Part shown: piece after piece, positions 49,703 to 59,293 of the stretch
Numbering within the stretch: position 1 is the first letter of the stretch
Layout of the letters: each line of letters starts with the position of its first letter
Origin: Pseudoalteromonas caenipelagi
Lineage (GTDB): Bacteria; Pseudomonadota; Gammaproteobacteria; Enterobacterales; Alteromonadaceae
Reading direction: 5' to 3'
Assembly: GCF_013140855.1 (NCBI RefSeq)
Contig: NZ_JABBPG010000001.1
Location: 1 to 64,000 of the forward strand
Length of the DNA stretch: 64,000 nt
The notes under the pieces: generated by a model
Database searches by the model: none
Told to the model about the DNA's origin: nothing
Seen by the model: the letters and a program-made list of their open reading frames with translations, nothing else
Translations under genes and position numbers: made by a program

Positions 49703-50626
49703 TTAGTTTTCTAATGGACTTTTATAACCATCAGGTTTTAGCGCTAACACATCGCAGTCAAGACTGTCGATTACATGTTCTGCGGTATTACCAATTAGGG
49801 CTGCGCTAATGCCTGTTCTGCCAACGGTTCCGATCACCACAAGCTCAGATTTTTTATCTTTTGCGACCATGGGGATCACATCTTCTGGTAAACCTTCTTT
49901 GACAATGCAATCATCTTGAGAGATAGAGAAAGAAGCTGCTAACGCAAAGGTTTCTTCTTCATGGTGCTTTTTCACCGCTTCATTGTACTGAGTTGGATTA
50001 AACTCAGGAATTTCAATGGCAATGTTAACTGGGGTCGCAGGGTAGGTGTTCACTAAACTTAGTTTGGCGTTAGCGAGCTGGCAGATAAACTGCGCGTCGC
50101 TAATGATACGTTTATTTAGCTCCAAATGCTGGTCGTTATCACTTACAGCATTCACTGCAGCAAGGATATGACCATGAGCTGGCCAGTCTTGATCTTTTAC
50201 CAGTAATACGGGAGCAGGACATTTGCGAATAAGGTGCCAATCGGTTGGCGTAAAAATCACAGATTTTAATGTGTCGTGTTGATGCGTGCCTTTAACAACA
50301 AGATCATAGCCATCGTTTATAACAGTTTTTATAATTGCTTCATACGGGCGGTTATGCCATAGCACTTGGCTATGAATGTTGATGCCATTCACGTTTTGTA
50401 AAATTTCATCTATCCATGCTTCTCTATCTTTAACAACCGCATCTCGCATAGCTTCGCGCTCATCTTTAGAGAGCATAGTGGTCATTTCATAGGAAAAGTC
50501 ATAAATTGATAAAAACGCGGTCACTTCAGCACCGGTTTTTTTTGCAAGTGTAATGGCGCGCTGTAAGCTGTCTTGTTGCGCTTTGGTTGGGTCTATAACG
50601 GCTAAAATGCGTTTAATCTTATCCAT
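49703..50626 (-). CDS. uspE: Tandem universal stress protein UspE
   Basis: This 307-aa protein has two Usp domains (about 1-150 and 155-305; E. coli UspE 316 aa). The second ends with the G-rich nucleotide-type motif GTVGRTGISAALIGNTAEHVI; the first has KGTHQHD and no full G-rich loop. It is a stress and motility-related protein in E. coli. AAGGAA lies 7 nt before the ATG. It lies downstream of fnr, separated by a long perfect hairpin. Confidence 0.93.
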   Translation of the reverse strand: MDKIKRILAVIDPTKAQQDSLQRAITLAKKTGAEVTAFLSIYDFSYEMTTMLSKDEREAMRDAVVKDREAWIDEILQNVNGINIHSQVLWHNRPYEAIIKTVINDGYDLVVKGTHQHDTLKSVIFTPTDWHLIRKCPAPVLLVKDQDWPAHGHILAAVNAVSDNDQHLELNKRIISDAQFICQLANAKLSLVNTYPATPVNIAIEIPEFNPTQYNEAVKKHHEEETFALAASFSISQDDCIVKEGLPEDVIPMVAKDKKSELVVIGTVGRTGISAALIGNTAEHVIDSLDCDVLALKPDGYKSPLEN

Positions 50627-50652
50627 CGCAAATTCCTTAACGTGCTTTGTTA

Positions 50653-50688
50653 GCTAAATCAGTTAACTTTAAGTGTAACTGATTTAGC
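50653..50688. promoter_or_regulatory. 13-bp perfect inverted repeat between fnr and uspE
   Basis: gctaaatcagtta (50653-50665) pairs perfectly with taactgatttagc (50676-50688) over a 10-nt loop. It lies 27 nt upstream of the uspE start. No T tract follows on the minus strand, so it may be an operator, a weak terminator of fnr, or an RNA stabiliser. Confidence 0.5.
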
Positions 50689-50727
50689 GCAAGGTTAAAG
50701 AATTTACCCGTAATTCGTTGTTTTAGA

Positions 50728-51462
50728 TCAAATGGAAATGGCTGCAGTTTTTGCCAGCGCAGGAATATCCAAAATGGTAATAAACTTACCTTCAACTTTG
50801 ATAATTTCAGATTTTTGAAAACGACTGAGTAAGCGGCTAATTGTCTCAACGGTTAAGCCAAGATAGTTGCCAATTTCACCTCGAGTCATGGTGAAGCGAA
50901 ACTCTTTGCGTGAAAAGCCACGTTCCCCAAAGCGATTTGAGAGGTTGAAAATAAATGTGGCCAAACGTTCTTCGGCGGTTTTTTTATTTAATAGCAATAA
51001 CATTTCCTGATCGTAATTTATTTCATTACTCATCAGGCGCATGATCTGTTGGCGTAACTTAGGGAGTTTACCTGCTAGGTCATCTAGCGTTTCGAATGGG
51101 ATTTCGCACACCATGGATGTTTCAAGAGCTTGGGCAAAACTTTGATGCTGCATTTTGTTAATTGCGTCAAAGCCAACTAAGTCACCAGCTAAATGAAAGC
51201 CAGTAATTTGCTCATCACCTTGTTCTGAAAGCGTATAGGATTTAAATGAGCCAGAGCGAACAGCAAAAATAGCATTAAGTGGTGCGCCGGATTCAAATAA
51301 GTAATCCCCCTTATGCAATGGTTTTTTGCGCTCGATAATTTCATCGAGTTTGTCCATTTCGCTGCCATTGAGTGTGAATGGCAAACACAGCTGACTGATG
51401 CTGCAGTTATTGCAGCTGATTGTGCATTGGCTTTTGCCACGCTGTTGGTTGCTTAAATCCAT
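50728..51462 (-). CDS. fnr: FNR/EtrA oxygen-sensing regulator
   Basis: This 244-aa CRP-family regulator closely follows E. coli FNR with a 3-residue offset. Cluster ligands Cys17, Cys20, Cys26 and Cys119 correspond to E. coli 20, 23, 29 and 122. The HTH contains the FNR specificity residues in [14 protein letters not shown], which read TTGAT half-sites. It activates micro-aerobic genes when its 4Fe-4S cluster is intact. It sits in the cbb3 block that it probably controls. Confidence 0.96.
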   Translation of the reverse strand: MDLSNQQRGKSQCTISCNNCSISQLCLPFTLNGSEMDKLDEIIERKKPLHKGDYLFESGAPLNAIFAVRSGSFKSYTLSEQGDEQITGFHLAGDLVGFDAINKMQHQSFAQALETSMVCEIPFETLDDLAGKLPKLRQQIMRLMSNEINYDQEMLLLLNKKTAEERLATFIFNLSNRFGERGFSRKEFRFTMTRGEIGNYLGLTVETISRLLSRFQKSEIIKVEGKFITILDIPALAKTAAISI

Positions 51463-51495
51463 AATAAATCCATTCTTTAATACGTTTTACCTAGG

Positions 51496-52167
51496 TTAAT
51501 GTACTAATCTATCGGTTGCAATGATTAGGAGATAAATACCATACCAGATGAAAATACTCCCAAATGCCAATCTTACCAGATTATGATTTAAAAAGCGGTT
51601 AAGTTGTTGCGCCGATTGGCCAACTACGAGCATTGCTGGTAGCGTACCAAGTGCAAAACACAACATAATCATTGCACCATGAAGCGAAGAGCTGGCTTGC
51701 AAAGTCCAAGTTAACGCTGAGTAGACGAGTCCACATGGTAGCCAGCCCCACAACATGCCATAAACAAACACTCTTGGATAACTTTTTACTGGCAACAGGT
51801 GTTTATTTAACTTAACTAAGTGCTGCCAAATCACGGTTTTAGCTAAGCTTTCAAGCCACTTAAGTGAGCTTGCTAGTCGCATGACGTAAATGCCAACTAG
51901 CAACATAAACACACCACTGAGAAACTTGAGGCTAAGTGCAAAGGTGGTATTTTGTTTGGCAAATGTGCTGCCCAAGGTGGCAACAAGTGCGCCCGCGACC
52001 ATGTAGCTACTTGCTCTGCCTAGATTATAAAGAGCGCTAACGAGCCATGATTTAAGAGAGTGGGCCACAAGTTGCAAGCTAGAAGCAACACCGCCACACA
52101 TAACTAGGCAATGGCCACTACCGACCAAGCCCATAATAAACGCACTGAGTAAACTAATCTCGTTCAT
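51496..52167 (-). CDS. COG2836-type membrane protein of the cbb3 cluster
   Basis: This 223-aa protein with about six membrane helices opens with the diagnostic GSGHCLVMCGG loop of the TauE/SafE-like COG2836 group; His and two Cys may bind copper. In many cbb3 clusters this gene follows ccoS and is thought to assist copper supply or oxidase maturation; that role is inferred. The ATG at 52167 overlaps the ccoS stop by 14 nt. Confidence 0.85.
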   Translation of the reverse strand: MNEISLLSAFIMGLVGSGHCLVMCGGVASSLQLVAHSLKSWLVSALYNLGRASSYMVAGALVATLGSTFAKQNTTFALSLKFLSGVFMLLVGIYVMRLASSLKWLESLAKTVIWQHLVKLNKHLLPVKSYPRVFVYGMLWGWLPCGLVYSALTWTLQASSSLHGAMIMLCFALGTLPAMLVVGQSAQQLNRFLNHNLVRLAFGSIFIWYGIYLLIIATDRLVH

Positions 52168-52327
52168 TGGCGTTTTTGTGTTGCTCTTTATCGTCTTCAA
52201 ACAAAATGCTATGCCCTTGCTTTTCTAAGTCTGAAAATTGCTCGCTCTTTACCGCCCAAAAAAAGATACCAATGGCAATTATCACAAATAAAATAGCGAT
52301 AGGGATTAACACATAGATGATACTCAT
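52154..52327 (-). CDS. ccoS: CcoS, cbb3 oxidase maturation protein
   Basis: This 57-aa protein begins MSIIYVLIPIAILFVIIAIGI. A single membrane helix is followed by FFWAVKSEQFSDLEKQG and a charged tail, the standard CcoS pattern. CcoS is needed for cofactor insertion into cbb3 oxidase. Its ATG overlaps the ccoI stop by 4 nt and its TAG lies inside the next gene, so three genes are coupled. Confidence 0.93.
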   Translation of the reverse strand: MSIIYVLIPIAILFVIIAIGIFFWAVKSEQFSDLEKQGHSILFEDDKEQHKNANERD

Positions 52328-54699
52328 AATTTTAATAACCTTAGTGAATTACCTATCACTATTATAGAGCTTGTTGACATACCAATAACTGCAATCCAAG
52401 GAGGTACCAGTCCGAAAGCGGCGAGAGGTAGAATTGATGCATTATAAAGCAATGAAATCGCTAAGTTTTGCTTGATGATACGCCGAGTTTGCAAAGCCAC
52501 CTTGTGTAAGTCCAATATGGCACTGAGGTTACTTTTTAGTAGTACCACATCCGCAACATTTTTAGAAATGTCGGCACCGGTTTCCATCGCAATCGATAAG
52601 TGGGCACTGTTAAAAACAGGGCTATCATTTACACCATCGCCAACCATGGCAACGACAGCGCCTTGCTTTGACCAAGACTCAACCGCTTTTAGTTTGTCTT
52701 GTGGAGAACAGCTGCTTTGGTATGAGTTTAGCGCTAGACGCTCTGCCAGTTGTGCTCCAGCACGACTACTATCTCCTGTGAGAAGGTGACAAGTTAAGTT
52801 GTTACTTTGTAATGCGTTTATAACTGCTTCAGCGTTGTCTCGTACTTTATCGTCGAGGTGAAAGTCAGCAATGGCATGCTCATTAATAAACAACGTCGCT
52901 TGAGCCTGACTTTTAGTACCGCCGAACCAAGTACTTTTCCCAATAGCAATGGTGTCATTGCCATGTTGGGCACTGATCCCAACACCTGGGTGAACAGCGA
53001 CATTGGTTAGTTGATGGTGCTGCGTTAAGTGCTCTGCAAATGCCGCTGCGATTGGATGTTCGGAATAGCGTTCTAAACTTGCTGCTAGGGCAAGTGCTTC
53101 TTGTTCGCTGTAACTGTCATTGATTAACACAGTATGGTTAATCGAAAATCGCCCTTCGGTCAGCGTACCTGTTTTATCAAAGGCAACGCGAGTGAGCTTA
53201 GTAAGCGTTTCTAGTACGTGTGCTTCTTTTATCAGCACCCCTTTTTTGGTGAGGGTTGCAACTGCGCAAGTAAGGGCAGTGGGGATAGCTAAACTCAAAG
53301 CACAAGGGCAGGTGGCAACCAGCACCGAAATAGTGACCCAAAATGCTTGTTCAGGAGAGATAGAATACCAACCAATTGCCGTTAGAGATGCAAAAACCAA
53401 TAAACATGCAACAAACCATTGGGCAACTTTATCGGTTATTTCCACTAACTTTGGGCGCTTACTTAAGGCTGAGTGCTGCAAGCGAATAATTTGGTTAAGT
53501 AGAGTATTTTGACCAATTTTGTTGATCTCTACACTGATAACCCCATCATGGTTAACAGTTCCGGCAAATACTTGTTGACCAATATGTTTATTTACAGGTA
53601 AATGCTCACCCGTCATCATGGACTCGTCGACACTGGTGCTACCTTCAAAAACGATGCCATCCGCAGGAATCGTTTCGCCTGGCTTGATTAAAATCTTATC
53701 TGCTAGCTTTAGATTTTTCGCCGCAACAATGTGTTCTTCACCCACGTGCGAAATTTTGCGTGCGGTGAGGGGCAACAACTTTTGCAAGTTTGCGGTAAAT
53801 TCACTGGCTTTAAGCCTTGCTCTAAACTCGAGATATTTACCCAGCAGCAACAAGAAGGTGAACATACAAATTGACTCAAAGTAGACTTCACCTACTGCCA
53901 TTACTGTAGCGTAACAGCTTGCGCCATAAGCCCCAAAAATTGCAAGTGAAACAGGTAAGTCCATGTTCAGCTGTTTGGCTTTTAAACCCTTTATGGCATT
54001 GGTTAAGAATGGTAATGCAGAGTATAAAATTACCGGGGAGGCGAGCACTAAGCTTATCCAGCGAAAATATTGCTCGAAATCTTCCTCCATTCCCGAGAAC
54101 ATGCCAAAGTACATGGCAAACGCAAACATCATGACTTGCATGGTCATCAGGCCTGCAACACCGAGTCGGCGAATATAGGCTTTTGCTACAGCTTGCTTTT
54201 GCGCTGCTTCATCATCAGCTTGAAAAGGGTAGGCCTTATAACCAATTTGCATCAGCGATTTGATAATATCACTGAGCAAAATTTGTTTAGTGTCCCAAAT
54301 TATCATAGCGCGATGTGTGGAGGTATTAACATCAACACGCGTGACACCGCCAAGCGCCAGCAACTGCTTTTCGATTAGCCACGCACAGGCGGCGCAGCTA
54401 ATACCCTCAACACTCAGTAGTACTTCACTAAGCTCACCCTGATGGGTGACGAAATCCTGTTGCACATCTTCATTATCATAACTTCTGATAAATGAAAGCT
54501 GTTCGGGAACTAACTCGTCAACCTTGCCCGCAGAGGTGGTTCTAAATTTGTAATAATCACTCATCCCTTGCGAGAGAATAGTCTCCGCCACTGCTTGGCA
54601 GCCAATACAACATACACTTTGCGGTTCGTTTTGATAGAGCACTTCGCCAGAAAACCCTGACGGAATCGGCTCTAAACAATGAAAGCAGGTTCCGGCCAT
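52324..54699 (-). CDS. ccoI: CcoI/FixI copper-transporting P-type ATPase
   Basis: This 791-aa P1B ATPase has an N-terminal CCIGC metal-binding segment and an HMA domain with GISCAACAW. The CPC transport motif is TCPCALS, the phosphorylation site DKTGTLTEG and the hinge GDGVNDSP. It supplies copper to the cbb3 CuB site. It is translationally linked to ccoS and starts 5 nt after ccoH. Confidence 0.95.
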   Translation of the reverse strand: MAGTCFHCLEPIPSGFSGEVLYQNEPQSVCCIGCQAVAETILSQGMSDYYKFRTTSAGKVDELVPEQLSFIRSYDNEDVQQDFVTHQGELSEVLLSVEGISCAACAWLIEKQLLALGGVTRVDVNTSTHRAMIIWDTKQILLSDIIKSLMQIGYKAYPFQADDEAAQKQAVAKAYIRRLGVAGLMTMQVMMFAFAMYFGMFSGMEEDFEQYFRWISLVLASPVILYSALPFLTNAIKGLKAKQLNMDLPVSLAIFGAYGASCYATVMAVGEVYFESICMFTFLLLLGKYLEFRARLKASEFTANLQKLLPLTARKISHVGEEHIVAAKNLKLADKILIKPGETIPADGIVFEGSTSVDESMMTGEHLPVNKHIGQQVFAGTVNHDGVISVEINKIGQNTLLNQIIRLQHSALSKRPKLVEITDKVAQWFVACLLVFASLTAIGWYSISPEQAFWVTISVLVATCPCALSLAIPTALTCAVATLTKKGVLIKEAHVLETLTKLTRVAFDKTGTLTEGRFSINHTVLINDSYSEQEALALAASLERYSEHPIAAAFAEHLTQHHQLTNVAVHPGVGISAQHGNDTIAIGKSTWFGGTKSQAQATLFINEHAIADFHLDDKVRDNAEAVINALQSNNLTCHLLTGDSSRAGAQLAERLALNSYQSSCSPQDKLKAVESWSKQGAVVAMVGDGVNDSPVFNSAHLSIAMETGADISKNVADVVLLKSNLSAILDLHKVALQTRRIIKQNLAISLLYNASILPLAAFGLVPPWIAVIGMSTSSIIVIGNSLRLLKL

Positions 54700-54704
54700 A
54701 GCGT

Positions 54705-55196
54705 TTACTTATACTCAGGAGATATTTTTATGCTTTCTTGGGTCGGGAGCTGAATGTTTTCTTTGAGCTTCCAACTACCATCCATAGGCTCTAAGAATAC
54801 GGTATATGCGCCTTGTTGAATGGGCTCTAATACCGCAGTAAATTCACCATTGGCATTAGGAAGTAAGTTGGTGTTGAAATCATACTTTTTAATCGTTCTG
54901 TGATAAAACGATGCTTTTAATGCTTTGACTTTACTATGGTCACCTTTGGTAAATACAAATTTAATATAGTCGTTATCAACTTGCAGGTCGCCATGTAAAT
55001 ACAGTGCTTTAGCTTTATTGAACTTGGTCAGCTCTAAATTAATGGCTTTGCCTTTTTTGTAATAATCATCAACCACCATATCGGGGCCATTGCCTACAGC
55101 TACCATCACTAAAACGACGCAGGCAACAATGGTTGCAAGCGGGAAAAACATTAAAAACCAAGGCCAGAAATTTTTATACCACGGAGTAGGATTCAT
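54705..55196 (-). CDS. ccoH: CcoH/FixH cbb3 assembly protein
   Basis: This 163-aa protein with one N-terminal membrane helix (WFLMFFPLATIVACVVLVMVAV) has the FixH hallmark VDDYYKKGKAINLEL. The C-terminal domain is periplasmic. CcoH stabilises the oxidase during assembly. It is the first gene of the ccoHIS operon, behind the terminator that closes ccoNOQP. No ccoG was found in the window. Confidence 0.92.
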   Translation of the reverse strand: MNPTPWYKNFWPWFLMFFPLATIVACVVLVMVAVGNGPDMVVDDYYKKGKAINLELTKFNKAKALYLHGDLQVDNDYIKFVFTKGDHSKVKALKASFYHRTIKKYDFNTNLLPNANGEFTAVLEPIQQGAYTVFLEPMDGSWKLKENIQLPTQESIKISPEYK

Positions 55197-55255
55197 AACG
55201 ACTCTAATGCTTGAAAAGTGTGGCGATATTTTATCGTATTTGTTGTTAAATACCT

Positions 55256-55286
55256 AAAAAAAAGCCTCCAAACGGAGGCTTTTTTG
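55256..55286 (-). terminator. Terminator after ccoNOQP
   Basis: aaaaaagcctcc / ggaggcttttttt separates the structural oxidase operon from ccoHIS; A/T tracts flank both sides. Confidence 0.9.
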
Positions 55287-55311
55287 ATCTTAATTAACTA
55301 TTAAGTATCTA

Positions 55312-56277
55312 TTACTTATCTTGTGACAAGCTATATACGTAAGCTGTTAATAAGTGAACTTTGTCTTCACCTAAAATATCTTTCCAAGCTGGCATTACAC
55401 CAGCGCGGCCGTTGTTAAGTGTTTCTTCAACAGCACGTTGAGAGCCACCGTACAACCAGATATTATCAGTTAGGTTAGGTGCACCGAATGGTAAGTTATG
55501 GGCTACTGAGCCTTTACCGTCCATACCGTGACACGCAGCACACATAGCAAACTTAGCTTTACCCGCATCAGCGTCTTTTTGGTTAACTTTACGACCAGAA
55601 AGACTAAGCACGAAAGCCGTCATTTCTTTTACGCCTTGCTCACCAAGTGCTGCTTTCCAAGGTGGCATTGCAGCAATACGACCGTGTAGTAGGGTTTCTT
55701 TGATCTTGTCAGGAGTACCGCCGTATAGCCAGTCTTTATCTGTCAAGTTAGGGAAGCCAGTACCACCACGTGCATCAGAGCCGTGACATTGAGCACAGTT
55801 TTGCGAGAACAAACGCTGACCAATTTCAAGGGCTTTTTCGTCTTTAGCAAGCGTTTCGATGTCTTGCTTAGCAAACGCCTCAAAAATCGGGCCAAAACGC
55901 TCTTCAGCAGCGATGATCTCTTGGTCTAATTGAACCTTTTCACCAGCGGCTAACGCTTCTTCCGTTGCTTTTTTAGATTCAGCAAGAGACGTAACACCTT
56001 GGTTTGAACTTGTCCACTTAGCAAGACCTTGCCAGTTACCAAGACCAGGATAAGCTGCTAGGTAATACACAGCCCAAACAAACGTTGCGAAGAACATATA
56101 AGTCCACCACTTAGGTAGTGGATTATTGATTTCTTCAATTCCATCAAACTCGTGACCACAGCTTTCGCCTTCTTTAACACCTACGTAGTTCTTTAGGTTC
56201 CAAAGCAATAAGCCAAAGATCAGAGCAAGACATGCAAGGGTTAATACGATAACCCAAATACTCCAAAAGCTAGTCAT
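55312..56277 (-). CDS. ccoP: cbb3 cytochrome oxidase subunit III, dihaem cytochrome c
   Basis: This 321-aa protein has an N-terminal membrane segment, a second helix (WWTYMFFATFVWAVYYLAAYPG), and two c-type haem sites CAQCH and CAACH, each followed by the Met-containing axial segment. It passes electrons from cytochrome c to CcoO. It overlaps ccoQ by 4 nt. Confidence 0.96.
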   Translation of the reverse strand: MTSFWSIWVIVLTLACLALIFGLLLWNLKNYVGVKEGESCGHEFDGIEEINNPLPKWWTYMFFATFVWAVYYLAAYPGLGNWQGLAKWTSSNQGVTSLAESKKATEEALAAGEKVQLDQEIIAAEERFGPIFEAFAKQDIETLAKDEKALEIGQRLFSQNCAQCHGSDARGGTGFPNLTDKDWLYGGTPDKIKETLLHGRIAAMPPWKAALGEQGVKEMTAFVLSLSGRKVNQKDADAGKAKFAMCAACHGMDGKGSVAHNLPFGAPNLTDNIWLYGGSQRAVEETLNNGRAGVMPAWKDILGEDKVHLLTAYVYSLSQDK

Positions 56278-56459
56278 TTTTCAGACTCCTTTTCCTCGTT
56301 AGAGATTGTTTTCTTGTGCTCTTTTTCATCTTCAAAGATGGCATTAGCTGCATTATCAAAACGATTTTTAGTGCGTTTGCTATATGCCCAAGCAACAATC
56401 ACAATAAATAGTACCAAAATTACCAGAGTCAAAATGCCTCTGTATGTGCCGTAATCCAT
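56274..56459 (-). CDS. ccoQ: cbb3 oxidase subunit CcoQ
   Basis: This 61-aa protein has one membrane helix (LTLVILVLFIVIVAWAYS) and a charged tail, in the fixed position between ccoO and ccoP. CcoQ stabilises CcoP in the complex. Confidence 0.93.
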   Translation of the reverse strand: MDYGTYRGILTLVILVLFIVIVAWAYSKRTKNRFDNAANAIFEDEKEHKKTISNEEKESEK

Positions 56460-56464
56460 AATAA

Positions 56465-57088
56465 TTACTTCAAGTGTGTGCCAAGTTGCTGAAGGTAAGC
56501 AATAAGGGCTTGCATTTCTGTTTTGCCTTTTACTGCTGCTTCTGCGCCTTGAATATCCTGCTCGGTGTATGGCACACCAAAGCCTTTGAATACTTCAAGT
56601 TTCTTGGCGGTTAACTTACCATCTAGTACATTTTCATCTAACCAAGGATAAGCTGGCATGTTTGACTCAGGTACCACTGAACGAGGGTCCATTAAGTGTG
56701 CATAATGCCAGTCATCAGAGTAACGTTGGCCTACACGTGCTAAATCAGGACCAGTACGTTTAGAACCCCACTGGAATGGGTGATCCCATACTGACTCACC
56801 AGCAACAGAGTAGTGACCGTAACGCTCAACCTCATCACGGAAAGGACGGATCATTTGTGAGTGACAGTTGTAACAACCTTCACGGACAAAAATATCGCGG
56901 CCTTCCATTTCAAGTGCGGTAAGAGGGCGTAGACCATCTACAGGCACAGTTGTGTCTTTTTGGAACATCAACGGTGTGATTTCAACAAGTGCACCAAAGC
57001 TAATTGCGAATACCGTTAGAATAGCCATCAGGCCGACGTTCTTTTCAACGATTTCGTGTTTGTTATTGGCTGAATTATTATTGCTCAT
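56465..57088 (-). CDS. ccoO: cbb3 cytochrome oxidase subunit II, monohaem cytochrome c
   Basis: This 207-aa protein has an N-terminal helix and one CxxCH haem site ([13 protein letters not shown]), followed by the FixO-specific [13 protein letters not shown]. It relays electrons from CcoP to CcoN. Second gene of ccoNOQP, 12 nt after ccoN. Confidence 0.96.
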   Translation of the reverse strand: MSNNNSANNKHEIVEKNVGLMAILTVFAISFGALVEITPLMFQKDTTVPVDGLRPLTALEMEGRDIFVREGCYNCHSQMIRPFRDEVERYGHYSVAGESVWDHPFQWGSKRTGPDLARVGQRYSDDWHYAHLMDPRSVVPESNMPAYPWLDENVLDGKLTAKKLEVFKGFGVPYTEQDIQGAEAAVKGKTEMQALIAYLQQLGTHLK

Positions 57089-57100
57089 AATCTACACCTC

Positions 57101-58534
57101 TTAAGCCATTTGTGCGTTTGCATCAGTGGTGATTGAACCACTCTTTGCAGTAACAGTGCGGAACACGTTATATGCCATAACTAGCATACCGACAACGATG
57201 AACACACCGCCTAAGAAACGCATGATGTAGAACGGTTTTGATGCTTCAAGAGATTGTACGAAGCTGTACATTAAAGTACCGTCTGCGTTTACTGCACGCC
57301 ACATTAGACCTTGCATTACACCTGAGATCCACATTGCAACAATGTATAGAACAACACCCACGGTGTGTAACCAGAAGTGTGTGTTAACCAGCTTAACGCT
57401 ATACATGTTACCTTGAGCGAATAGTGCAGGGATTAGGTGATAAATTGCACCGATAGAAATCATTGCAACCCAACCTAGTGCACCTGAGTGTACGTGACCT
57501 ACAGTCCAGTCAGTATAGTGAGAAAGCGCGTTTACTGATTTAATTGCCATCATAGGGCCTTCGAACGTAGACATACCGTAGAAAGACAATGAAACAACTA
57601 AGAAACGAAGTACTGGGTCAGTACGTAGTTTGTGCCATGCGCCTGAAAGCGTCATGATACCGTTGATCATACCACCCCAAGAAGGTACGAATAAGATAAC
57701 AGACATAACCATACCTAGTGACTGAGTCCAGTCTGGTAGTGCTGTGTAGTGTAGGTGGTGAGGACCTGCCCAGATATAAAGAGAAACAAGTGCCCAGAAG
57801 TGAACAACCGACAAACGGTATGAGTAAACTGGACGACCCGCCTGTTTAGGCACGAAGTAGTACATCATACCCAAGAAACCAGCAGTAAGAAGGAAGCCTA
57901 CAGCGTTGTGACCATACCACCACTGAACCATTGCATCTACAGCACCTGCGTAGATTGAGTATGATTTAGTAAGCGATACTGGCACAGCCATGCTGTTTAC
58001 AATATGTAGTACAGCAACGGTAATAATGAAACCAGCATAAAACCAGTTTGCTACATAGATATGAGATACTTTGCGTTTGATGAGCGTACCAAAGAACACC
58101 ACAGCATAAGTTACCCATACGACCGCAATAGCGATATCGATTGGCCACTCTAGCTCAGCGTACTCTTTAGATGTAGTAATACCTAAAGGTAGTGTGATGG
58201 CTGCTGAAACAATAATAGCCTGCCAACCCCAGAAGGTGAAAGCTGCTAATTTGTCTGAAAAAAGACGCGTTTGACAAGTGCGTTGAACAACATAATAAGA
58301 TGTTGCAAAAAGTGCACTAGTACCAAATGCAAAGATTACTGCGTTCGTGTGTAACGGACGAAGTCGAGAGTAAGTTAACCATGGAGTGTCAAAGTTCAAT
58401 GCCGGCCAAGCGAGTTGGGCTGCAATAAGAACACCAACGCCCATGCCAACGATGCCCCAAATCACTGTCATGATAGCGAATTGGCGTACAACCTTATAAT
58501 TGTACTCAGTTTGTGATGCTACTGTTTGGCTCAT
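57101..58534 (-). CDS. ccoN: cbb3 cytochrome oxidase catalytic subunit I
   Basis: This 477-aa haem-copper oxidase has twelve membrane helices. Ligands are visible: [10 protein letters not shown] (low-spin haem), [10 protein letters not shown] and [13 protein letters not shown] (CuB), and [11 protein letters not shown] (haem). It reduces oxygen with high affinity. Codon use appears highly optimised. The gene leads the operon; a near-consensus FNR site lies about 200 bp upstream. Confidence 0.97.
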   Translation of the reverse strand: MSQTVASQTEYNYKVVRQFAIMTVIWGIVGMGVGVLIAAQLAWPALNFDTPWLTYSRLRPLHTNAVIFAFGTSALFATSYYVVQRTCQTRLFSDKLAAFTFWGWQAIIVSAAITLPLGITTSKEYAELEWPIDIAIAVVWVTYAVVFFGTLIKRKVSHIYVANWFYAGFIITVAVLHIVNSMAVPVSLTKSYSIYAGAVDAMVQWWYGHNAVGFLLTAGFLGMMYYFVPKQAGRPVYSYRLSVVHFWALVSLYIWAGPHHLHYTALPDWTQSLGMVMSVILFVPSWGGMINGIMTLSGAWHKLRTDPVLRFLVVSLSFYGMSTFEGPMMAIKSVNALSHYTDWTVGHVHSGALGWVAMISIGAIYHLIPALFAQGNMYSVKLVNTHFWLHTVGVVLYIVAMWISGVMQGLMWRAVNADGTLMYSFVQSLEASKPFYIMRFLGGVFIVVGMLVMAYNVFRTVTAKSGSITTDANAQMA

Positions 58535-58732
58535 TTTCTGGATTCCGCTGCAATTAATGCGATTAGAAATGAATTACCTGCGTTAACAGGCCCTGCTTAT
58601 TATTTCAACAAGTTCGTTTGAAAATAAATCTGACTACACAAATCTATTTAAAACCAACTTGAGAAACCCTTATTTTTGCAAGGAAATGATAATTTTTTTG
58701 CAAAAGAAAAGATACCTCAAACACCTAAAATT

Positions 58733-58746
58733 ATGACATCAATCAA
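58733..58746 (-). promoter_or_regulatory. Candidate FNR box upstream of ccoN
   Basis: The minus strand reads TTGATTGATGTCAT, which matches 8 of the 10 fixed positions of TTGAT-N4-ATCAA. It lies in the 311-bp divergent region between ccoN and a lipoprotein gene. The rest of that gap shows no gene. It is suggestive because fnr and ccoN share this block. Confidence 0.5.
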
Positions 58747-58845
58747 ATTTTGGCCCTAAAACTGCTCAATTATTGACCTTTGTGGAATATCTACAAATTC
58801 TGCATTACTATGTCGCAGTTTTGTAAATGCCATTTTGGACAAATA

Positions 58846-59289
58846 ATGAGCAAACATTGGTTTTACGCGCTTGTTGCTGCGAGTTTATTGAGCGCATGCT
58901 CAGACCCTTCAGACATTATACATGAAAGTTCAGAAAAAAGTGAAAGTTCGTTACAAGATGTGAATTGCATTGCCCAAAAGCCCTGCATATCACACAATGA
59001 TATCCATTTGTGGTACGCCAAAGCACACATTGTAGGTGAACGTGAGTTTAAGGTTTTTGCAAAAATACCGCAGGGGTACGAGTTGAAGTCAGCAATGTTA
59101 TCTGGCGAAACCATGAATATGGGATATATCCCAGTTTTTTTTGCGCCCCAACAAAACAACGTATATTCGGCCACCACAATGGTAGGGTTATGTACTACAG
59201 AGGTAATGCAATGGCGCCTTACACTGACGATGCTTAACGCGCAAGGCGATACGCTCACTAACACCTTTCCTTTATATGTAATCAGGTAG
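58846..59289 (+). CDS. Lipoprotein of unknown function divergent from ccoN
   Basis: This 147-aa protein has a signal peptide with lipobox LLSACS (Cys near 17). The mature part includes VNCIAQKPC, then a region with ETMNMGYIPVFF and MVGLCTTEVMQWRLTL, loosely like FixH/YtkA-type or copper-related beta domains. This resemblance is weak. The ATG at 58846 starts the signal peptide; an upstream in-frame ATG at 58780 is less likely. Four nt separate it from the GreA/GreB-like gene. Confidence 0.65.
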   Translation: MSKHWFYALVAASLLSACSDPSDIIHESSEKSESSLQDVNCIAQKPCISHNDIHLWYAKAHIVGEREFKVFAKIPQGYELKSAMLSGETMNMGYIPVFFAPQQNNVYSATTMVGLCTTEVMQWRLTLTMLNAQGDTLTNTFPLYVIR

Positions 59290-59293
59290 TGCC

